64,000 bases of DNA from an uncultured Bacteroidales bacterium (GCA_903877385.1 CAIRDP010000022.1:55644-119643), one strand, 5' to 3'. Positions 1 to 10,680 are shown, numbered from the stretch's first letter. The notes: a model not told the origin generated them from the letters alone. A program made the numbers and translations.

Positions 1-1
1 T

Positions 2-856
2 CCCAGGCCCAAATTCCATCTTTACAAGCCCGATATAGCCCTGCTGAGCGGGGTAGCCTGGGACCACATCAATGTATTCCCTACTTTTGAAAATTACGTT
101 GAGCAGTTCAGGGAATTCATCAGGCTGATCACGCCTGGCGGGACACTGATATATTGTGCCGATGATGAAACCTTATGTCGCATAGGCTCCGGGTCCCGGG
201 CCGACATCAGGCTGATTCCTTATTCTGTTCCTGAATATTTCATTTCTGATGGGGTAAGTTCTCTGATAGACCGGGGCCTTGCTTATCCCCTGGAGATTTT
301 CGGACGCCACAACCTGATGAACCTGAACGGGGCAAGATGGATATGCCGGGAATTGGGGATTACCGATGAACTTTTCATTGCTTCAATACAGTCCTTCAAA
401 GGAGCTTCAAAACGTCTCGAGCTGGTCGCCGGGAATGCGGGGACCAAAGTATACAAGGATTTTGCCCATGCCCCATCGAAGGTCATGGCAACGCTCAATG
501 CCGTAAAGGAACAATTTCCTTCCAGAACCATTGTTGCCTGCCTCGAGCTTCACACATACAGCAGCCTGAGCAAAGACTTTCTCTCACATTATCTTCACAG
601 TCTCGACGGGGCCAGCGTACCCATGGTTTATTTCAACCCGCATGCAATTCAGCTGAAACGCCTTCCACCAATTACAAAAGAACAGGTAAAAGAAGGTTTC
701 GGGAACCCAAACCTGGAAATTTTCACAGATTCCAAAGAACTGCAGTCTGCCCTTCTTTGCATGGAATGGGAAAACTCGGTACTGCTGCTTATGAGCAGCG
801 GCAATTACGATGGAATGGATATAGCGCGTTTAGCAGCACAGATCGTGGAAAAATAG
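2..856 (+). CDS. mpl: Mpl-type Mur ligase (murein peptide ligase), 5' end cut by window edge
   Basis: This is the C-terminal part of a Mur ligase. The frame is open from base 2, so the start and the ATP-binding P-loop lie outside the window. Visible family marks are SGVAWDHINVFPTFENY, which matches the central-domain segment of Mpl (NLEFDHADIF in E. coli), GRHNLMNLNGA at the end of the central domain, and DFAHAPSKVMATLNA in the C-terminal ligand-binding domain, which matches DFAHHPTAILATL of Mpl. By family knowledge Mpl recycles cell-wall tripeptide by joining L-Ala-gamma-D-Glu-meso-DAP to UDP-MurNAc in the cytoplasm. MurC is the main alternative, but the FAHAP motif favours Mpl. The gene converges on rho, with a 7-base-period repeat between them. 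Confidence 0.85.
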   Translation, partial: PRPKFHLYKPDIALLSGVAWDHINVFPTFENYVEQFREFIRLITPGGTLIYCADDETLCRIGSGSRADIRLIPYSVPEYFISDGVSSLIDRGLAYPLEIFGRHNLMNLNGARWICRELGITDELFIASIQSFKGASKRLELVAGNAGTKVYKDFAHAPSKVMATLNAVKEQFPSRTIVACLELHTYSSLSKDFLSHYLHSLDGASVPMVYFNPHAIQLKRLPPITKEQVKEGFGNPNLEIFTDSKELQSALLCMEWENSVLLLMSSGNYDGMDIARLAAQIVEK

Positions 857-866
857 CATGTATATT

Positions 867-894
867 GTACTGGGTACTGGGTACTGGGTACATG
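867..894 (+). repeat. heptanucleotide tandem repeat, 4 units
   Basis: Three exact GTACTGG units followed by GTACATG, with no interruption, 11 bases after the mpl stop and 12 bases before the rho stop. It belongs to the 7-base-period family seen at seven other places in the window. Confidence 0.85.
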
Positions 895-905
895 GAACAT
901 CCTTC

Positions 906-2798
<1,893 letters not shown>

Positions 2799-2911
2799 GT
2801 ATAAATGAATTTGGTTTTAGAATTACCATTAAATCAAATGAATGGAATTGTATTTAAAGAATTGCTCCGTGAATATAACGTAATGAGATATGAAGGGAAC
2901 GATATCGCCTG

Positions 2912-2942
2912 CAAAGATACTACATAAAACATTAATGTCAAA
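2912..2942 (-). promoter_or_regulatory. probable rho promoter (-33 TTTG, -7 TATCTTTG)
   Basis: Read on the minus strand, TATCTTTG (2919-2912) matches the Bacteroidota -7 element TAnnTTTG exactly. TTTG (2942-2939) lies 19 bases upstream, the usual spacing. It predicts a leader of roughly 105 bases before rho. Confidence 0.65.
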
Positions 2943-3003
2943 AAAAAATACCTGATTTTACAAAAATTACCGAACTTTGCCGGTATCACCAACCTCAACT
3001 TCC

Positions 3004-3480
3004 ATGATCCAACGTATTCAAAGCCTGTTTCTTGTCATCGCCGCTGCGGCTGCCCTGCTGATGCTGTTCTTCCCTGTCGCCGATTTTTTCAGCGGCACCG
3101 AACTCGGCAATTACAAACTTGTCGCCACAGGGCTCAAATGCATGGATCCCAACCCGAAATTCCATACTTCCTCCTGGTTCGGCTTTCCCCTCTTAGCCCT
3201 GGTCTCGGTATCGATTATCCTCCCTGTCCTGATCCTCGGCCTGTATAAAAACCGCGGCCTCCAGATCAGGTTGTTGGCGTTCAACATCCTGATAACCATT
3301 GTGTTAATCATAGTAGTACTAATGTATTACATGAGTTCGGTACAGAAACTTACCGGGATACAGCCGTCTTACCAGTTCGGGGCTTTCTGCCCCCTCATCA
3401 GCCTGATCTTCCTGGTTCTTGCAAACCGCTTCATCCGCAAGGATGAAAACCTTGTAAAATCGGCCGACAGGCTAAGGTAA
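3004..3480 (+). CDS. DUF4293 family membrane protein
   Basis: 158-residue integral membrane protein of unknown function starting MIQRIQSLFLVIAAA, the typical opening of DUF4293, a family largely confined to Bacteroidota. Four hydrophobic segments are visible (about residues 5-25, 60-80, 88-108, 125-143). The ATG at 3004 is preferred over an upstream TTG at 2977 because family members begin at MIQR and because a near-consensus -7 element (GAACTTTG, 2972-2979) would sit inside the longer form. It converges on the phosphodiesterase gene with only 2 bases between the stops. No biochemical role can be read from the sequence. Confidence 0.85.
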   Translation: MIQRIQSLFLVIAAAAALLMLFFPVADFFSGTELGNYKLVATGLKCMDPNPKFHTSSWFGFPLLALVSVSIILPVLILGLYKNRGLQIRLLAFNILITIVLIIVVLMYYMSSVQKLTGIQPSYQFGAFCPLISLIFLVLANRFIRKDENLVKSADRLR

Positions 3481-3482
3481 GA

Positions 3483-3974
3483 TCATCTCGGGATATCCAG
3501 CACCTCAAGGTCTTTCATATCCTTCCCTTCGATCTTCAGTCGAACCACGGTCACCGACTGGTGTAAGCCATAGGTTCCGGCCGCACCCGGATTGATATGC
3601 AGCATCGAAAATTTTTTATCATAGATCACTTTGAGAATGTGCGAATGCCCGCAAACAAACAAGCCGGGTTTTTCAAGTTCAATAATTTTTTTTGACTGCG
3701 GATGATATTTCCCCGGGTACCCGCCTATGTGGGTCATGTAAACCTTAAGCTTTTCGACCTGGAACACAAGGGCTTCGGGGCATAATGAGCGTATGTCGTT
3801 ACCGTCGATATTGCCGTAAACAGCCCTTAAAGCTGCAATTCTTCTCAGTGAAGTGATCACTTCCGGCGAACCGATGTCGCCGGCATGCCAGATCTCATCA
3901 ACCACCGACAGGAATTCACCGACTTTCGGCAGCAGCCTGCCGTGGGTATCCGATAAAATCCCTATCCTGATCAT
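3483..3974 (-). CDS. YfcE/MJ0936-type metallophosphoesterase
   Basis: 163-residue calcineurin-like phosphodiesterase with a compact single domain. Metal-binding motifs appear in the expected order: SDTHGR near the N-terminus, HAGDIG, YGNIDGND (GNxD/H block), THIGGYPG and CGHSH. The size fits the YfcE/MJ0936 family of small cytoplasmic metal-dependent phosphodiesterases, whose natural substrates are usually unknown. There is no signal peptide. An exact copy of the dispersed motif TGACTGCGGATGA (3693-3705) lies inside the gene, where its complement encodes HPQS. Confidence 0.9.
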   Translation of the reverse strand: MIRIGILSDTHGRLLPKVGEFLSVVDEIWHAGDIGSPEVITSLRRIAALRAVYGNIDGNDIRSLCPEALVFQVEKLKVYMTHIGGYPGKYHPQSKKIIELEKPGLFVCGHSHILKVIYDKKFSMLHINPGAAGTYGLHQSVTVVRLKIEGKDMKDLEVLDIPR

Positions 3975-4082
3975 GGCGATTGTTGAAAACTGGACTTCAA
4001 AAGTACGATGCCTACGTAAATATCAAAGCGATAATTGTTAATTTTACACAGGATTCAATTTCGCTGTTTCGCTACTTATTTT

Positions 4083-5429
4083 ATGCAGGAAATACTTTTA
4101 ATAATTCTCGGCCTCATCCTTATCTCAGGGTTCGGTATCCTATTGTACAGGATAAAGCCAAAATCCCAGGATGCCCCTGTCGCAGATATTGAGACAATCC
4201 GCAAACAGGCAGAGACTCTGAATTCTGCAAAGATCACAGCTGAAGAGAGGAGCAGGATGCTGGAGCAACAGAACACCGAAATCAGGCAGCAATTAAAAGA
4301 AAAAGAAATCCTGATCAACGATCTCAGTTCCCGGCTGTCGCGCAAAACCACCGAAAATGAGGGCCTGAATGAAAAGCTGTCCTCCTTAAAATCAGACATA
4401 GAAAAACTCCAGGATAATTTCAGGAACGAATTCAAGAACCTGGCCAACGACATCCTCGAAGAGAAAACAAAAAAATTCACCGAGCAGAACAGGACGAAAC
4501 TCGATGAAATACTCAAGCCCCTGGGCGAAAAGATCAGGGAATTCGAGAAGAAGGTTGAGGATACTTACGATAAGGAGTCGAAACAGAGGTTTTCGCTGGA
4601 GAAGGAAATTAAAAACCTGGCCGAGCTCAACCAGCAGATCAGCAAGGAGGCTAACAACCTAACGCATGCGCTCAAGGGGCAGACCAAGACCCAGGGGAAC
4701 TGGGGTGAGATCATCCTTGAAAGCATTCTCGAAAAGTCGGGGCTGGTGCGCGACAGGGAGTATTCGGTGCAGGCCAGTTATACCAACGAGCAGGGTAAAA
4801 GGCTGCAGCCCGACGTGATCATAGCGTATCCCGGCGACCGGAGCCTGGTTGTCGATTCCAAGGTCTCCCTGCTGGCTTATGAAAGGTTTTCATCGGCCGA
4901 AACAAAAGAGGAGCAGGATAAGGCACTTAAGGACCACCTTCAGTCGGTAAGGACCCATATTGCGGAACTCAGCGCCAAAAACTACCAGGACCTCTACCAG
5001 CTTAAAGGCCTGGATTTTGTGATACTGTTCATGCCGGTTGAGCCTGCTTATCTGATTGCCATGCAGGCCGAGCCCGATCTCTGGTCGTACGCCTATGAAC
5101 GCAGGGTGCTGCTCATAAGCCCCACCAACCTCATCGCCGTGCTGCGCATGATCTCCAATCTTTGGAGGGTGGAGTACCAGAATAAGAACGCCGTGGAGAT
5201 AGCGAAGCAAAGCGGCGACCTGTTTGATAAATTCGTGGGTTTTCTTGAAGACCTGGAAGATATAGGGCGTAAACTGGAGTCGACCAGGCTGAGTTTCGAT
5301 GCATCGGTGAACAAGCTCAGTACGGGAAAGGGAAACCTCATCCGCCGTGCCGAAAAAATAAAAGAACTGGGGGCCAAAACCACCAAGGAATTACCAAGAA
5401 CCTTACTTGATAAAGCGGAGGAAACATAA
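4083..5429 (+). CDS. rmuC: DNA recombination protein RmuC
   Basis: 448-residue RmuC-family protein: one N-terminal membrane anchor (MQEILLIILGLILISGFGIL), a coiled coil over about residues 35-185 rich in E/K/L heptads, then the conserved RmuC domain with GNWGEIILESILEKSGL, QPDVIIAYPGDRSLVVDSK and FVILFMPVEPAYL. RmuC is thought to carry a nuclease-like fold and to limit inversions at short repeats, which is relevant in a window rich in such repeats. The ATG at 4083 is chosen because the anchor follows at once; the upstream in-frame start adds an unlikely leader. The gene ends 4 bases before a heptanucleotide repeat. Confidence 0.93.
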   Translation: MQEILLIILGLILISGFGILLYRIKPKSQDAPVADIETIRKQAETLNSAKITAEERSRMLEQQNTEIRQQLKEKEILINDLSSRLSRKTTENEGLNEKLSSLKSDIEKLQDNFRNEFKNLANDILEEKTKKFTEQNRTKLDEILKPLGEKIREFEKKVEDTYDKESKQRFSLEKEIKNLAELNQQISKEANNLTHALKGQTKTQGNWGEIILESILEKSGLVRDREYSVQASYTNEQGKRLQPDVIIAYPGDRSLVVDSKVSLLAYERFSSAETKEEQDKALKDHLQSVRTHIAELSAKNYQDLYQLKGLDFVILFMPVEPAYLIAMQAEPDLWSYAYERRVLLISPTNLIAVLRMISNLWRVEYQNKNAVEIAKQSGDLFDKFVGFLEDLEDIGRKLESTRLSFDASVNKLSTGKGNLIRRAEKIKELGAKTTKELPRTLLDKAEET

Positions 5430-5432
5430 ACC

Positions 5433-5488
5433 ATGTACAATGTACCATGTACAATGTACAAATAGGGAAACATTTGTACATTGTACTT
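5433..5488 (+). repeat. heptanucleotide repeat forming a 15-bp stem, between rmuC and rlmB
   Basis: Four units (ATGTACA, ATGTACC, ATGTACA, ATGTACA) at 5433-5460, then a spacer, then TGTACAT TGTACTT on the opposite sense. Bases 5449-5463 and 5472-5486 are a perfect 15-bp inverted repeat (GTACAATGTACAAAT) with an 8-base loop, followed by TTTC and an A-rich run. It could fold as a strong hairpin between the two genes and may act as a terminator or processing site. Confidence 0.8.
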
Positions 5489-5502
5489 TCAAATAAAAAA
5501 AC

Positions 5503-6249
5503 ATGCCAAAAGAGCAATACATATACGGGATACGGCCGGTGATCGAAGCGATCAGGGCAGGCAAGCAGGTTGACAAACTTCTCATCCAGGCGGGGCTCAA
5601 AGGGCCCGGTTTTCATGAACTTTTCGCCCTGGTCAAGGAAGTCGAGATCCCATACCAGTTCGTGCCGGTGGAAAAGCTGAACCGCCAGTCGAAACAGAAC
5701 CACCAGGGGGTGATCGCATACCTTACCGAGATTGTTTACCAGAAGCTCGAGGACCTGATCCCCTTCATTTTTGAACAGGGGCGAACTCCCCTGATCCTTG
5801 TCCTGGACCAGGTTACCGATGTGCGCAATGCCGGGGCCATTGCCCGTACTGCAGCCTGTTCGGGAGCCGATGCAATGGTCATCTCCATGTTTGGATCGGC
5901 CCAGCTCAATTCCGATGCCGTGAAAACTTCGGCAGGTGCTTTATACACCCTGCCCGTGGTAAGATCGGCCAACCTCAAGGACAGTTTGCAGTTCCTGAAA
6001 GACAGCGGGCTTACCATTGTTGCAGCCACGGAAAAAGCTGAGAAAAATTACACCCGGGCTAAATTCACCGGCCCCGTGGCCATCATCATGGGCTCTGAAG
6101 ACAAAGGCATTTCGGGCGAATACCTGAAATTTGCCGATGAAAAGGTAAGCATCCCCATCATGGGTGATATCGCTTCGCTTAATGTTTCAGTGGCAGCGGG
6201 AGTGCTGCTGTATGAAGTCAACCGTCAACGAAACCATTTAGCTGAATGA
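5503..6249 (+). CDS. rlmB: 23S rRNA 2'-O-methyltransferase RlmB (TrmH/SpoU family)
   Basis: 248-residue SpoU methyltransferase. The N-terminal substrate-binding domain has the typical YGIRPVIEAIRAGKQVDKL. The C-terminal knotted catalytic domain shows motif 1 LDQVTDVRNAGAIARTA, motif 2 AIIMGSEDKGIS and motif 3 IPIMGDIASLNVSVAAGVLLYE. Family knowledge assigns ribose methylation of G2251 in the 23S rRNA P-loop; other TrmH-type targets cannot be ruled out from sequence. The stop overlaps the start of the next gene by 4 bases, so the two are probably translated together. Confidence 0.93.
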   Translation: MPKEQYIYGIRPVIEAIRAGKQVDKLLIQAGLKGPGFHELFALVKEVEIPYQFVPVEKLNRQSKQNHQGVIAYLTEIVYQKLEDLIPFIFEQGRTPLILVLDQVTDVRNAGAIARTAACSGADAMVISMFGSAQLNSDAVKTSAGALYTLPVVRSANLKDSLQFLKDSGLTIVAATEKAEKNYTRAKFTGPVAIIMGSEDKGISGEYLKFADEKVSIPIMGDIASLNVSVAAGVLLYEVNRQRNHLAE

Positions 6250-8075
6250 AGTATTTATCCCGATTTACACCGGAACTCATTTTACTGCTTTACGTCTGTC
6301 TTTTCCTGGGGTTCAAGAGCCCCGAGAAGCCTTGGGACAGGGTTATCAACAGCGACGGGAAAGCGTATTATGCATACCTTCCGGCCATCTTCATCCATAA
6401 CGACTTCCGTTATAAATTCGTGGAGGATTACGAATGGGTGTATTACCCCCACGACAAGGCAGCGTTCAAGGAATTCAGGATGAAGACCGGGAACGGGGTG
6501 GTCAACAAGACCTATCCCGGCATGGCCGTGGTTTGGACTCCTTTCTTTTTACTGGCTCATTTTGTTGCTTACCTGGAACTTTTCCCTACCGACGGCTACT
6601 CCCCTCCTTACCAGTATATGATCGCATTGGCCTCGCTCTTCTTTCTATGGCTGGGCGCAAGGACCCTGATGAGGCTGCTGATAAAGTTCGGTTCTTCGGC
6701 TAAAAATGCGGCTTTTATTGCTTTTGTTATTGCCGTGGGGACCAACCTGGTGTATTATACCATCACCGAAGGCTCTATGACGCATGTGTATTCATTCGCC
6801 CTCATAACGAGTTTCCTGCTCACGACCTATAATCTCACCCATACCGAAAAAACAAAGTGGGTTGTGATCTCCCTTTTCCTCCTGGCCCTGATCATACTGA
6901 TTCGTCCAACCAATGCCCTTGTTTTACTGCTTCTTCCTTTTGTCACGGGTAGCCGCGAAAGGCTTGCGGCAACCATTGCAAGGCTCAAAACACACAGGTC
7001 TTCGGTAATCGCCGGCAGCATTATTTTTTTGCTGCTGATGTTCCTTCCTTTCCTGCTGTGGAAGCTGCAATGCGGCAGCTGGGTAGTATATTCATACGGA
7101 AACGAGGGGTTCAACTTCCTGAATCCCCGGATTTTCAGCATTCTCAGCAGTTATAACAGGGGATGGTTCGTTTACACCCCGGTAGCCTTTGTATCCATGT
7201 TCGGGTTCATCGGGCTTTACCGCATGAGCTGGTTCCATGCTGTTGTCCTGTTTATTTTCCTTGTCCTTTTTACCTACGTGGCTTCCAGCTGGTGGGTATG
7301 GTATTATGCCTCGAAATGCGGTCAACGGATATTCATCGACATTTACGCCCTGCCCGGGCTGTTGCTGGTTTTCCTGTACCTCAATTTCAGATCGGTGAAC
7401 ATCCGCCGTTTGATAACAGCCCTGCTTATTGCCTTATCGGCCCTTAACATTTTCCAGTACTACCAGCATACGAAATGGATATTCCCTCCTTACATCATAA
7501 CTTCCGAAATATTCTGGGATTCCTTCTTCAGCACCCAAAAAACATCCAAGGCATACATCCCCAGGGAGGCCATTGTCGCTATAAGGACCTATGCCAACGA
7601 CATGGAAAAGGAGCTTAACTGGATGAACAATAAAAGCCGGACCAACCTGGTATCTTACAGCGGCAGCTGGTCATCAAAAGCCGACACCCTCCTGCCCTAC
7701 AGTTCGGGGATGGAAGTCAAAGCCGACAGCCTGTTCACAACGGCCAACCGCATCATAAGGGTCACTGCCATGGTACTTTCGCCGCATGAGCGGCCCGATG
7801 CCACGCTGATTGCCGACTTTGGGATAAAGGGCAAAGAGATCAGCTACAACCCATTCTATCTCGAGATGTTTGTCAGTCCCGATGAGTGGGTCAGGGTTCA
7901 GGTCGCATTTTATGTCCCCCCCGGGCTTCCCAGGGATGCCATAGCCAAAGTTTATTTTTTCAACCCTGCAAAATACCTCCCGATATTTATTGATGATATG
8001 AAGGTGGATTACATCTCCCTTAAGGATGAAGCGGAGTATAAAAAAATTGAAGGAGTTGTTTTACCTGCACATTAA
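6246..8075 (+). CDS. multi-spanning GT-C-like membrane protein with C-terminal globular domain
   Basis: 609 residues. About ten to twelve hydrophobic segments occupy residues 10-400, followed by a soluble part (about 430-609) that reads as a beta-rich domain (LIADFGIKGKEISYNPFYLEMFVSPDEWVRV). The acidic loop DRVINSDGKAYYAYLPAIF just after the first membrane segment and the polytopic layout resemble GT-C glycosyltransferases of the PMT/ArnT type, which use polyprenyl-phosphate sugars on the periplasmic face. I cannot place it in a named family, so glycosyl transfer is an inference. Translation is coupled to rlmB by an ATGA overlap; ftsE follows after 12 bases. Confidence 0.7.
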   Translation: MKYLSRFTPELILLLYVCLFLGFKSPEKPWDRVINSDGKAYYAYLPAIFIHNDFRYKFVEDYEWVYYPHDKAAFKEFRMKTGNGVVNKTYPGMAVVWTPFFLLAHFVAYLELFPTDGYSPPYQYMIALASLFFLWLGARTLMRLLIKFGSSAKNAAFIAFVIAVGTNLVYYTITEGSMTHVYSFALITSFLLTTYNLTHTEKTKWVVISLFLLALIILIRPTNALVLLLLPFVTGSRERLAATIARLKTHRSSVIAGSIIFLLLMFLPFLLWKLQCGSWVVYSYGNEGFNFLNPRIFSILSSYNRGWFVYTPVAFVSMFGFIGLYRMSWFHAVVLFIFLVLFTYVASSWWVWYYASKCGQRIFIDIYALPGLLLVFLYLNFRSVNIRRLITALLIALSALNIFQYYQHTKWIFPPYIITSEIFWDSFFSTQKTSKAYIPREAIVAIRTYANDMEKELNWMNNKSRTNLVSYSGSWSSKADTLLPYSSGMEVKADSLFTTANRIIRVTAMVLSPHERPDATLIADFGIKGKEISYNPFYLEMFVSPDEWVRVQVAFYVPPGLPRDAIAKVYFFNPAKYLPIFIDDMKVDYISLKDEAEYKKIEGVVLPAH

Positions 8076-8087
8076 CTTAAGGATTGC

Positions 8088-8159
8088 ATGAACCAGCCAG
8101 CTTCGGAACGCATGAACCAGCTATTTTCGGAACGCATGAACCAGCCATTCCAGGAACGA
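8088..8159 (+). repeat. 24-base tandem repeat x3 at ftsE start
   Basis: Three in-frame 24-base units, each beginning ATGAACCAGC and ending GGAACG(C/A), form the first 24 codons of ftsE. Each copy supplies its own ATG. Confidence 0.9.
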
Positions 8160-8831
8160 ACCATTGAACTTGACAAGGTTTCGGTTTACCAGAACGAGAA
8201 CCTCGTACTTGCAAGCGTAAGCCTCTCGGTGAGCAAGGGTGAGTTTGTTTACCTTATCGGCCGCACCGGCAGTGGCAAAAGCAGCCTGCTTAAAACCATT
8301 TATGCCGAGCTGCCGTTGAGGAACGGGACTGCCCGGGTCGTAGGCTATGATCTGAGGCGAATTCATTACAATGACGTTCCTTTTTTAAGGCGGAAGCTAG
8401 GGATAGTGTTCCAGGACTTCCAGCTCCTTACCGACCGTACGGTAAGCGAGAACCTGCTGTTCGTGATGCGGGCCACGGGATGGAAAGACAAGCGACAGAT
8501 GCAGAAAAGGCTGATGGAAGTGCTTGCCAAATCAAGCCTGGGGAATAAGGGAAACAAGATGCCCCACCAGTTATCGGGAGGCGAGCAGCAGAGGGTTGCA
8601 ATTGCACGTGCCCTGGTGAATGATCCCGAGATCATACTTGCCGACGAACCCACAGGCAACCTCGACCCCGAGAGTTCCGAAGGCATTATAAGCCTTTTGA
8701 TGGATATCAGCAGGACCGGCCGCGCCGTAGTGGTTGCCACTCACAATTACGGCCTCATCGACAAATACCCGGCCCGAATGCTGATGTGCGATAGCGGGAA
8801 GGTGATACCGGTTACGAGCCTGCCGGGGTAA
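8088..8831 (+). CDS. ftsE: FtsE-type ABC ATPase (cell division), start region triplicated
   Basis: 247-residue ABC ATPase with Walker [11 protein letters not shown]-loop VFQDFQLL, signature LSGGEQQR, Walker [14 protein letters not shown] and H-loop ATHNY, close to FtsE. FtsE works with the membrane protein FtsX to activate peptidoglycan hydrolases; ftsX is not adjacent here, so this is an orphan ATPase gene. The first 24 residues are three copies of an octapeptide ([24 protein letters not shown]), each beginning with Met, so 8088, 8112 and 8136 are all possible starts. AAGGA lies just before 8088. The conserved ABC domain begins at IELDKVSVY, after the repeats. Confidence 0.88.
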   Translation: MNQPASERMNQLFSERMNQPFQERTIELDKVSVYQNENLVLASVSLSVSKGEFVYLIGRTGSGKSSLLKTIYAELPLRNGTARVVGYDLRRIHYNDVPFLRRKLGIVFQDFQLLTDRTVSENLLFVMRATGWKDKRQMQKRLMEVLAKSSLGNKGNKMPHQLSGGEQQRVAIARALVNDPEIILADEPTGNLDPESSEGIISLLMDISRTGRAVVVATHNYGLIDKYPARMLMCDSGKVIPVTSLPG

Positions 8832-8843
8832 ACAATGAATTAC

Positions 8844-8856
8844 TGACTGCGGATGA
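8844..8856 (-). repeat. dispersed motif TCATCCGCAGTCA, 3' of the lipoprotein gene
   Basis: Exact copy of the 13-base core, 22 bases beyond the stop of the minus-strand gene at 8879 and in the sense of that gene. It lies in the 47-base gap between convergent genes. Confidence 0.75.
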
Positions 8857-8878
8857 CTTTTCCCGTTGAACCCCGCGT

Positions 8879-9460
8879 TTATTTTTTAGGGAAGAGATCG
8901 AGATACTCAGCACCCTCCTGCAACAACCTTTCGCTGTCGGAACTGCGGATCGTGGTCTCCTTCTCTTTTGAGCGGTTATCCTCTTTGAAACAACTGTCAT
9001 TAAAATAGTAATATTCCTTGTTGATCTGCTTTTCCTGGTCCCCGCTTTCCCTTATTCCATTGTCGGCGATCAAAGCGAGAATCAGCTTCCCATTCCGGTA
9101 GGTAAATTCCTCGGTCCTTTTGGAAATCTTAGGATATGGCAGGGTAACGACTTTCACGATCTGACCGTTCTCGGTAAAATAGTTGATCTCCGACCATTTC
9201 TGTTTGATCTGGGCTCTGAGATCAGTGGTTTTAAGGATTATCTTTTTGAAGGATTTCAGGTTCGATTCAATCCGGGCGTTCTCTGCTTCGATTACCTTTA
9301 CCAGGGAATCGGCATTGATCTTAGGGGCCTTTACTGCTTCCGTTTCAGGTTTGACAGCAGCCTGGGCGCTTCCTTTTTGTTCATCTCCTGCATTTTTATT
9401 GCCTGAGCCACAGGATAATAAAAAAAACAGGAGGCCTGAAAATAATAGTGAATTTTTCAT
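8879..9460 (-). CDS. hypothetical lipoprotein
   Basis: 193 residues. A short signal peptide (MKNSLLFSGLLFFLLSC) ends in a lipobox with the acceptor Cys at residue 17. A low-complexity Ala/Glu/Lys linker follows (about 18-45), then a helical segment around ADSLVKVIEAENARIESNLKS and a mixed domain containing YFTENGQIVKVV and EFTYRNGKLILALI, which reads like the beta-hairpin repeats of small periplasmic proteins. I do not recognise a family. It is probably anchored in the outer membrane or inner-membrane periplasmic face. Confidence 0.75.
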   Translation of the reverse strand: MKNSLLFSGLLFFLLSCGSGNKNAGDEQKGSAQAAVKPETEAVKAPKINADSLVKVIEAENARIESNLKSFKKIILKTTDLRAQIKQKWSEINYFTENGQIVKVVTLPYPKISKRTEEFTYRNGKLILALIADNGIRESGDQEKQINKEYYYFNDSCFKEDNRSKEKETTIRSSDSERLLQEGAEYLDLFPKK

Positions 9461-9535
9461 AAGGTTTGATTTTAAATCCGGTTTTTGTGTGAAAATTCAA
9501 TGTTCAAAATCAAGGGACAAGTTCAATTGTATTCT

Positions 9536-9552
9536 CAAATGTACGATGTATA
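9536..9552 (-). promoter_or_regulatory. -7 element inside a two-unit heptad repeat
   Basis: On the minus strand, TACATTTG (9543-9536) is an exact TAnnTTTG element about 75 bases upstream of the lipoprotein start. It overlaps two heptad units (ATGTACG ATGTATA, 9539-9552), so the repeat may contribute promoter sequence here. Confidence 0.45.
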
Positions 9553-9627
9553 AAAAGGGAATGCAACATAAAAAACAACAAATGACAACTTCTATATAAT
9601 ATTATCTTTACAAAAAAATTAAAAAAC

Positions 9628-10086
9628 ATGAATGCCGCTCATTTCCATTTAATGTTCAACCATTTGTCAATCGTTGGACTGGGCTTTGCCATTATATTCA
9701 ATCTTTATGCTATTATCAGGAAAAATGAAGAACTGATAAAGCTTTCCTGCTGGTTCTACATCCTGATCGCGCTGTTGTCGGTTATAGCTGTTTTCACTGG
9801 TGACGGAGCCGGTGAGATCGTTAAAACTTACCCTGGGATCAGCAACGATGCCATAGAATACCATGAGACCTGGGGATACGTTTTCTTTTACGGCCTGATC
9901 GCTCTTGGTGTTAGCTCTCTTAAAGCACTATGGTTTTCAAGGAAAAATATCATCCTCCTGAAAAATATCAACATTGCAACACTGGTCCTTGCTGTAATTA
10001 TACTGGTTTTTGCATACCAGGTGGGCACAAGCGGAGGCAAGATAAGGCATCCCGAAATTGAACAGGGAACTTTCAGGAAAAGCTGA
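9628..10086 (+). CDS. DUF2231-like small membrane protein
   Basis: 152 residues with four predicted membrane helices (about 10-28, 37-55, 78-96, 108-128). The opening HFHLMFNHLSIVGLGFA, the paired acidic/His loop GISNDAIEYHETWGY and the end GTSGGKIRHPEI are the usual landmarks of DUF2231-type proteins, which have conserved histidines that may bind heme or metal. The role is unknown. An almost perfect -7 element (TATCTTTA, 9602-9609) lies 19 bases before the ATG. A methyltransferase gene follows in the same direction after 27 bases. Confidence 0.75.
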   Translation: MNAAHFHLMFNHLSIVGLGFAIIFNLYAIIRKNEELIKLSCWFYILIALLSVIAVFTGDGAGEIVKTYPGISNDAIEYHETWGYVFFYGLIALGVSSLKALWFSRKNIILLKNINIATLVLAVIILVFAYQVGTSGGKIRHPEIEQGTFRKS

Positions 10087-10113
10087 TGATTTACAATCAT
10101 TAATGAGTGTACC

Positions 10114-10680
10114 ATGAAAAAAATACTTACAGGCGCTGAGATGGACAGGATGCCAGGCTGGGCGTTTAAAATGATGGCATTCATGTTTAAAATCGGTGAT
10201 ATGATCATTTCACCCGAACACCGCCTTCAGCCCTTTAAGCTGCAAGAAGGCCAAACGGTTATTGATTATGGCTCCGGTACAGGACGCTATTTAAAACAAG
10301 CTTCGGAATTGGTCGGAGAAACCGGATCGGTTTACGCCGTTGACATCCACGAACTTGCCATTGAATCGGCCAGGAGCCGTATTGAAAAATTCAGCCTGAA
10401 GAATGTAAAGCCTGTGCTGACCGACGGCAAAATGGTTAATATTCAATCAAACACGGCCGATGTCATATACTGCCTTGACATGTTTCACATGGTGAAAGAT
10501 ACCGATGGATTCCTTAAAGAACTCAACAGGCTGATCAAGCCTTTGGGAGTGATGTATTTGGAAGATGGCCATCAGCCAAGACAACAAACAAAAGAGAAAG
10601 TAATGAAATCGGGATGCTGGGAAATTATTGCCGAAAACAAATCGTGTATTACAGCTAAAACAATAGATAAAACGATATGA
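10114..10680 (+). CDS. class I SAM-dependent methyltransferase
   Basis: 188-residue Rossmann-fold methyltransferase. Motif I is VIDYGSGTGRYLKQA, followed by VYAVDIHE (motif II acidic residue) and YCLDMFHMVKD as the post-motif strand. The helical N-terminal lid (about residues 1-45) is typical of UbiE/Methyltransf_11 enzymes acting on small molecules. The substrate cannot be inferred. The stop overlaps the next start by 4 bases. Confidence 0.85.
   Translation: MKKILTGAEMDRMPGWAFKMMAFMFKIGDMIISPEHRLQPFKLQEGQTVIDYGSGTGRYLKQASELVGETGSVYAVDIHELAIESARSRIEKFSLKNVKPVLTDGKMVNIQSNTADVIYCLDMFHMVKDTDGFLKELNRLIKPLGVMYLEDGHQPRQQTKEKVMKSGCWEIIAENKSCITAKTIDKTI

Noticed and set aside
8088..8831. ABC ATPase considered as a LolD- or macrolide-exporter ATPase
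   Set aside because: The sequence is closest to FtsE in signature and length, although no ftsX is adjacent; LolD remains a weaker option.
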